Assembly: GCA_026391755.1 (NCBI GenBank)
Contig: JAPLDN010000275.1
Coordinates: forward strand, 1-14,496
Source: Bacteroidota bacterium
GTDB lineage: Bacteria > Bacteroidota > Bacteroidia > Bacteroidales > FEN-979
Direction of reading: 5' to 3'
DNA length: 14,496 bases
This document shows, in pieces, positions 14,120 through 14,496 of this stretch. A model generated the notes under the pieces. That model did no database searches. It worked only from the letters and a program-made list of their open reading frames with translations, and was not told where the DNA came from. A program made the position numbers and the translations under genes. Position 1 is the first letter of the stretch. The number at the start of each line of letters is the position of its first letter.

Positions 14120-14496
14120 TTATCCAACTTTTACTCTTGCCAGTTTTAAAAACACTTCATTCATTGAGCCCGCCCCGTAATGTTTTTTAAGGTTATCAGG
14201 AGTATCGAGGGCGGCAATTCTACCGTCGACCATGATGGAAACTCTGTCGCAGTATTCCGCCTCATCCATGTAATGTGTTGTTACAAAAACGGTTATGCCT
14301 TCACGTGATGTTTCAAAGATCATATCCCAGAACTGCCGTCTTGTTACAGGATCAACTCCTCCTGTTGGCTCATCGAGAAATACGATCTTGGGGTTATGGA
14401 TGATTGCGACTGAAAAGGCCAGCTTCTGTTTCCATCCCAGGGGGATATCGCGGATGAGTTTGTCCCTGGCCTCTTTCATGTCGAGTTTTATCATGA
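14120..14496 (-). CDS. ABC transporter ATP-binding protein (partial, N-terminus outside the window)
   Basis: This is the C-terminal 125 or so residues of an ABC ATPase; the Walker A region lies beyond the right edge. Numbering from the ATG at 14494, the signature region reads RDIPLGWKQKLAF (15-27), a variant of LSGGxxQ in which the usual SGG is replaced. It is followed by Walker B IVFLDEP (37-43), the D-loop GGVD (45-48) and the switch histidine in TTHYMDEAEYCDR (His74). The variant signature resembles that of the drug/lipid exporter ATPases paired with YhhJ-type permeases. The reading frame is open through the edge, so the ATG at 14494 is almost certainly internal. It is the first exporter gene visible. 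Confidence 0.92.
   Translation of the reverse strand, partial: MIKLDMKEARDKLIRDIPLGWKQKLAFSVAIIHNPKIVFLDEPTGGVDPVTRRQFWDMIFETSREGITVFVTTHYMDEAEYCDRVSIMVDGRIAALDTPDNLKKHYGAGSMNEVFLKLARVKVG

Noticed and set aside
14119..14127. TTG start for the small exporter-operon membrane protein inside the ATPase gene
   Set aside because: An ATG at 14118, 1 nt after the ATPase stop, gives a normal start and avoids the overlap.

Overview
The window reads as a piece of a Bacteroidota chromosome, probably Bacteroidales-like and perhaps from an environmental or gut lineage. The reasons are signal peptides ending in AQ after MKK-type starts, weak Shine-Dalgarno sites, promoter candidates of the TTTG / TAnnTTTG type, and protein families typical of the phylum (a DUF1648 membrane protein, a PepSY-type membrane protein, an outer-membrane beta-barrel protein). 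I see no rRNA, tRNA, CRISPR array, transposase, phage gene or integration site. Species-level identity cannot be read from the sequence.

Layout, left to right. (1) 1-2338, minus strand: tyrosyl-tRNA synthetase (tyrS), followed 8 nt downstream by a large secreted protein that runs off the left edge. (2) 2483-5303, minus strand: a tightly packed operon of an SPFH/band-7 membrane protein, a 58-residue ribbon-helix-helix (Arc-like) protein, a secreted alpha/beta hydrolase and a DUF1648 membrane protein. A perfect tandem pair of 11-bp palindromic repeats lies between its likely promoter and first start codon. (3) A strong intrinsic terminator (5416-5453) ends the next minus-strand gene, an outer-membrane beta-barrel protein (5483-6340). 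(4) A divergent plus-strand gene (6507-7706) encodes a secreted transglutaminase-like protein. It ends nose to nose with a two-gene minus-strand unit: an OB-fold-like lipoprotein and a PepSY-type membrane protein (7707-8826). (5) A plus-strand NAD(P)-dependent sugar-epimerase/reductase-like gene (8949-9968) is driven from a promoter that overlaps the divergent lipoprotein promoter. (6) 10022-14496, minus strand: an ABC-2 exporter operon (ATPase, a small unknown membrane protein, two permeases), with a MltF-like lytic transglycosylase as the last gene in view. A short run of 7-bp repeats separates it from the convergent epimerase gene.

How the genes fit together: most of the window concerns the cell envelope (membrane microdomain protein, secreted hydrolase, beta-barrel, lipoprotein, exporter, peptidoglycan lytic enzyme); the housekeeping gene is tyrS. 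The unit most worth following up is the SPFH / ribbon-helix-helix / hydrolase / DUF1648 operon with its possible operator. The second is the uncharacterised membrane protein embedded in the ABC exporter operon. Several genes have TTG-initiated longest frames; I chose shorter ATG starts where spacing to the upstream gene supported it.
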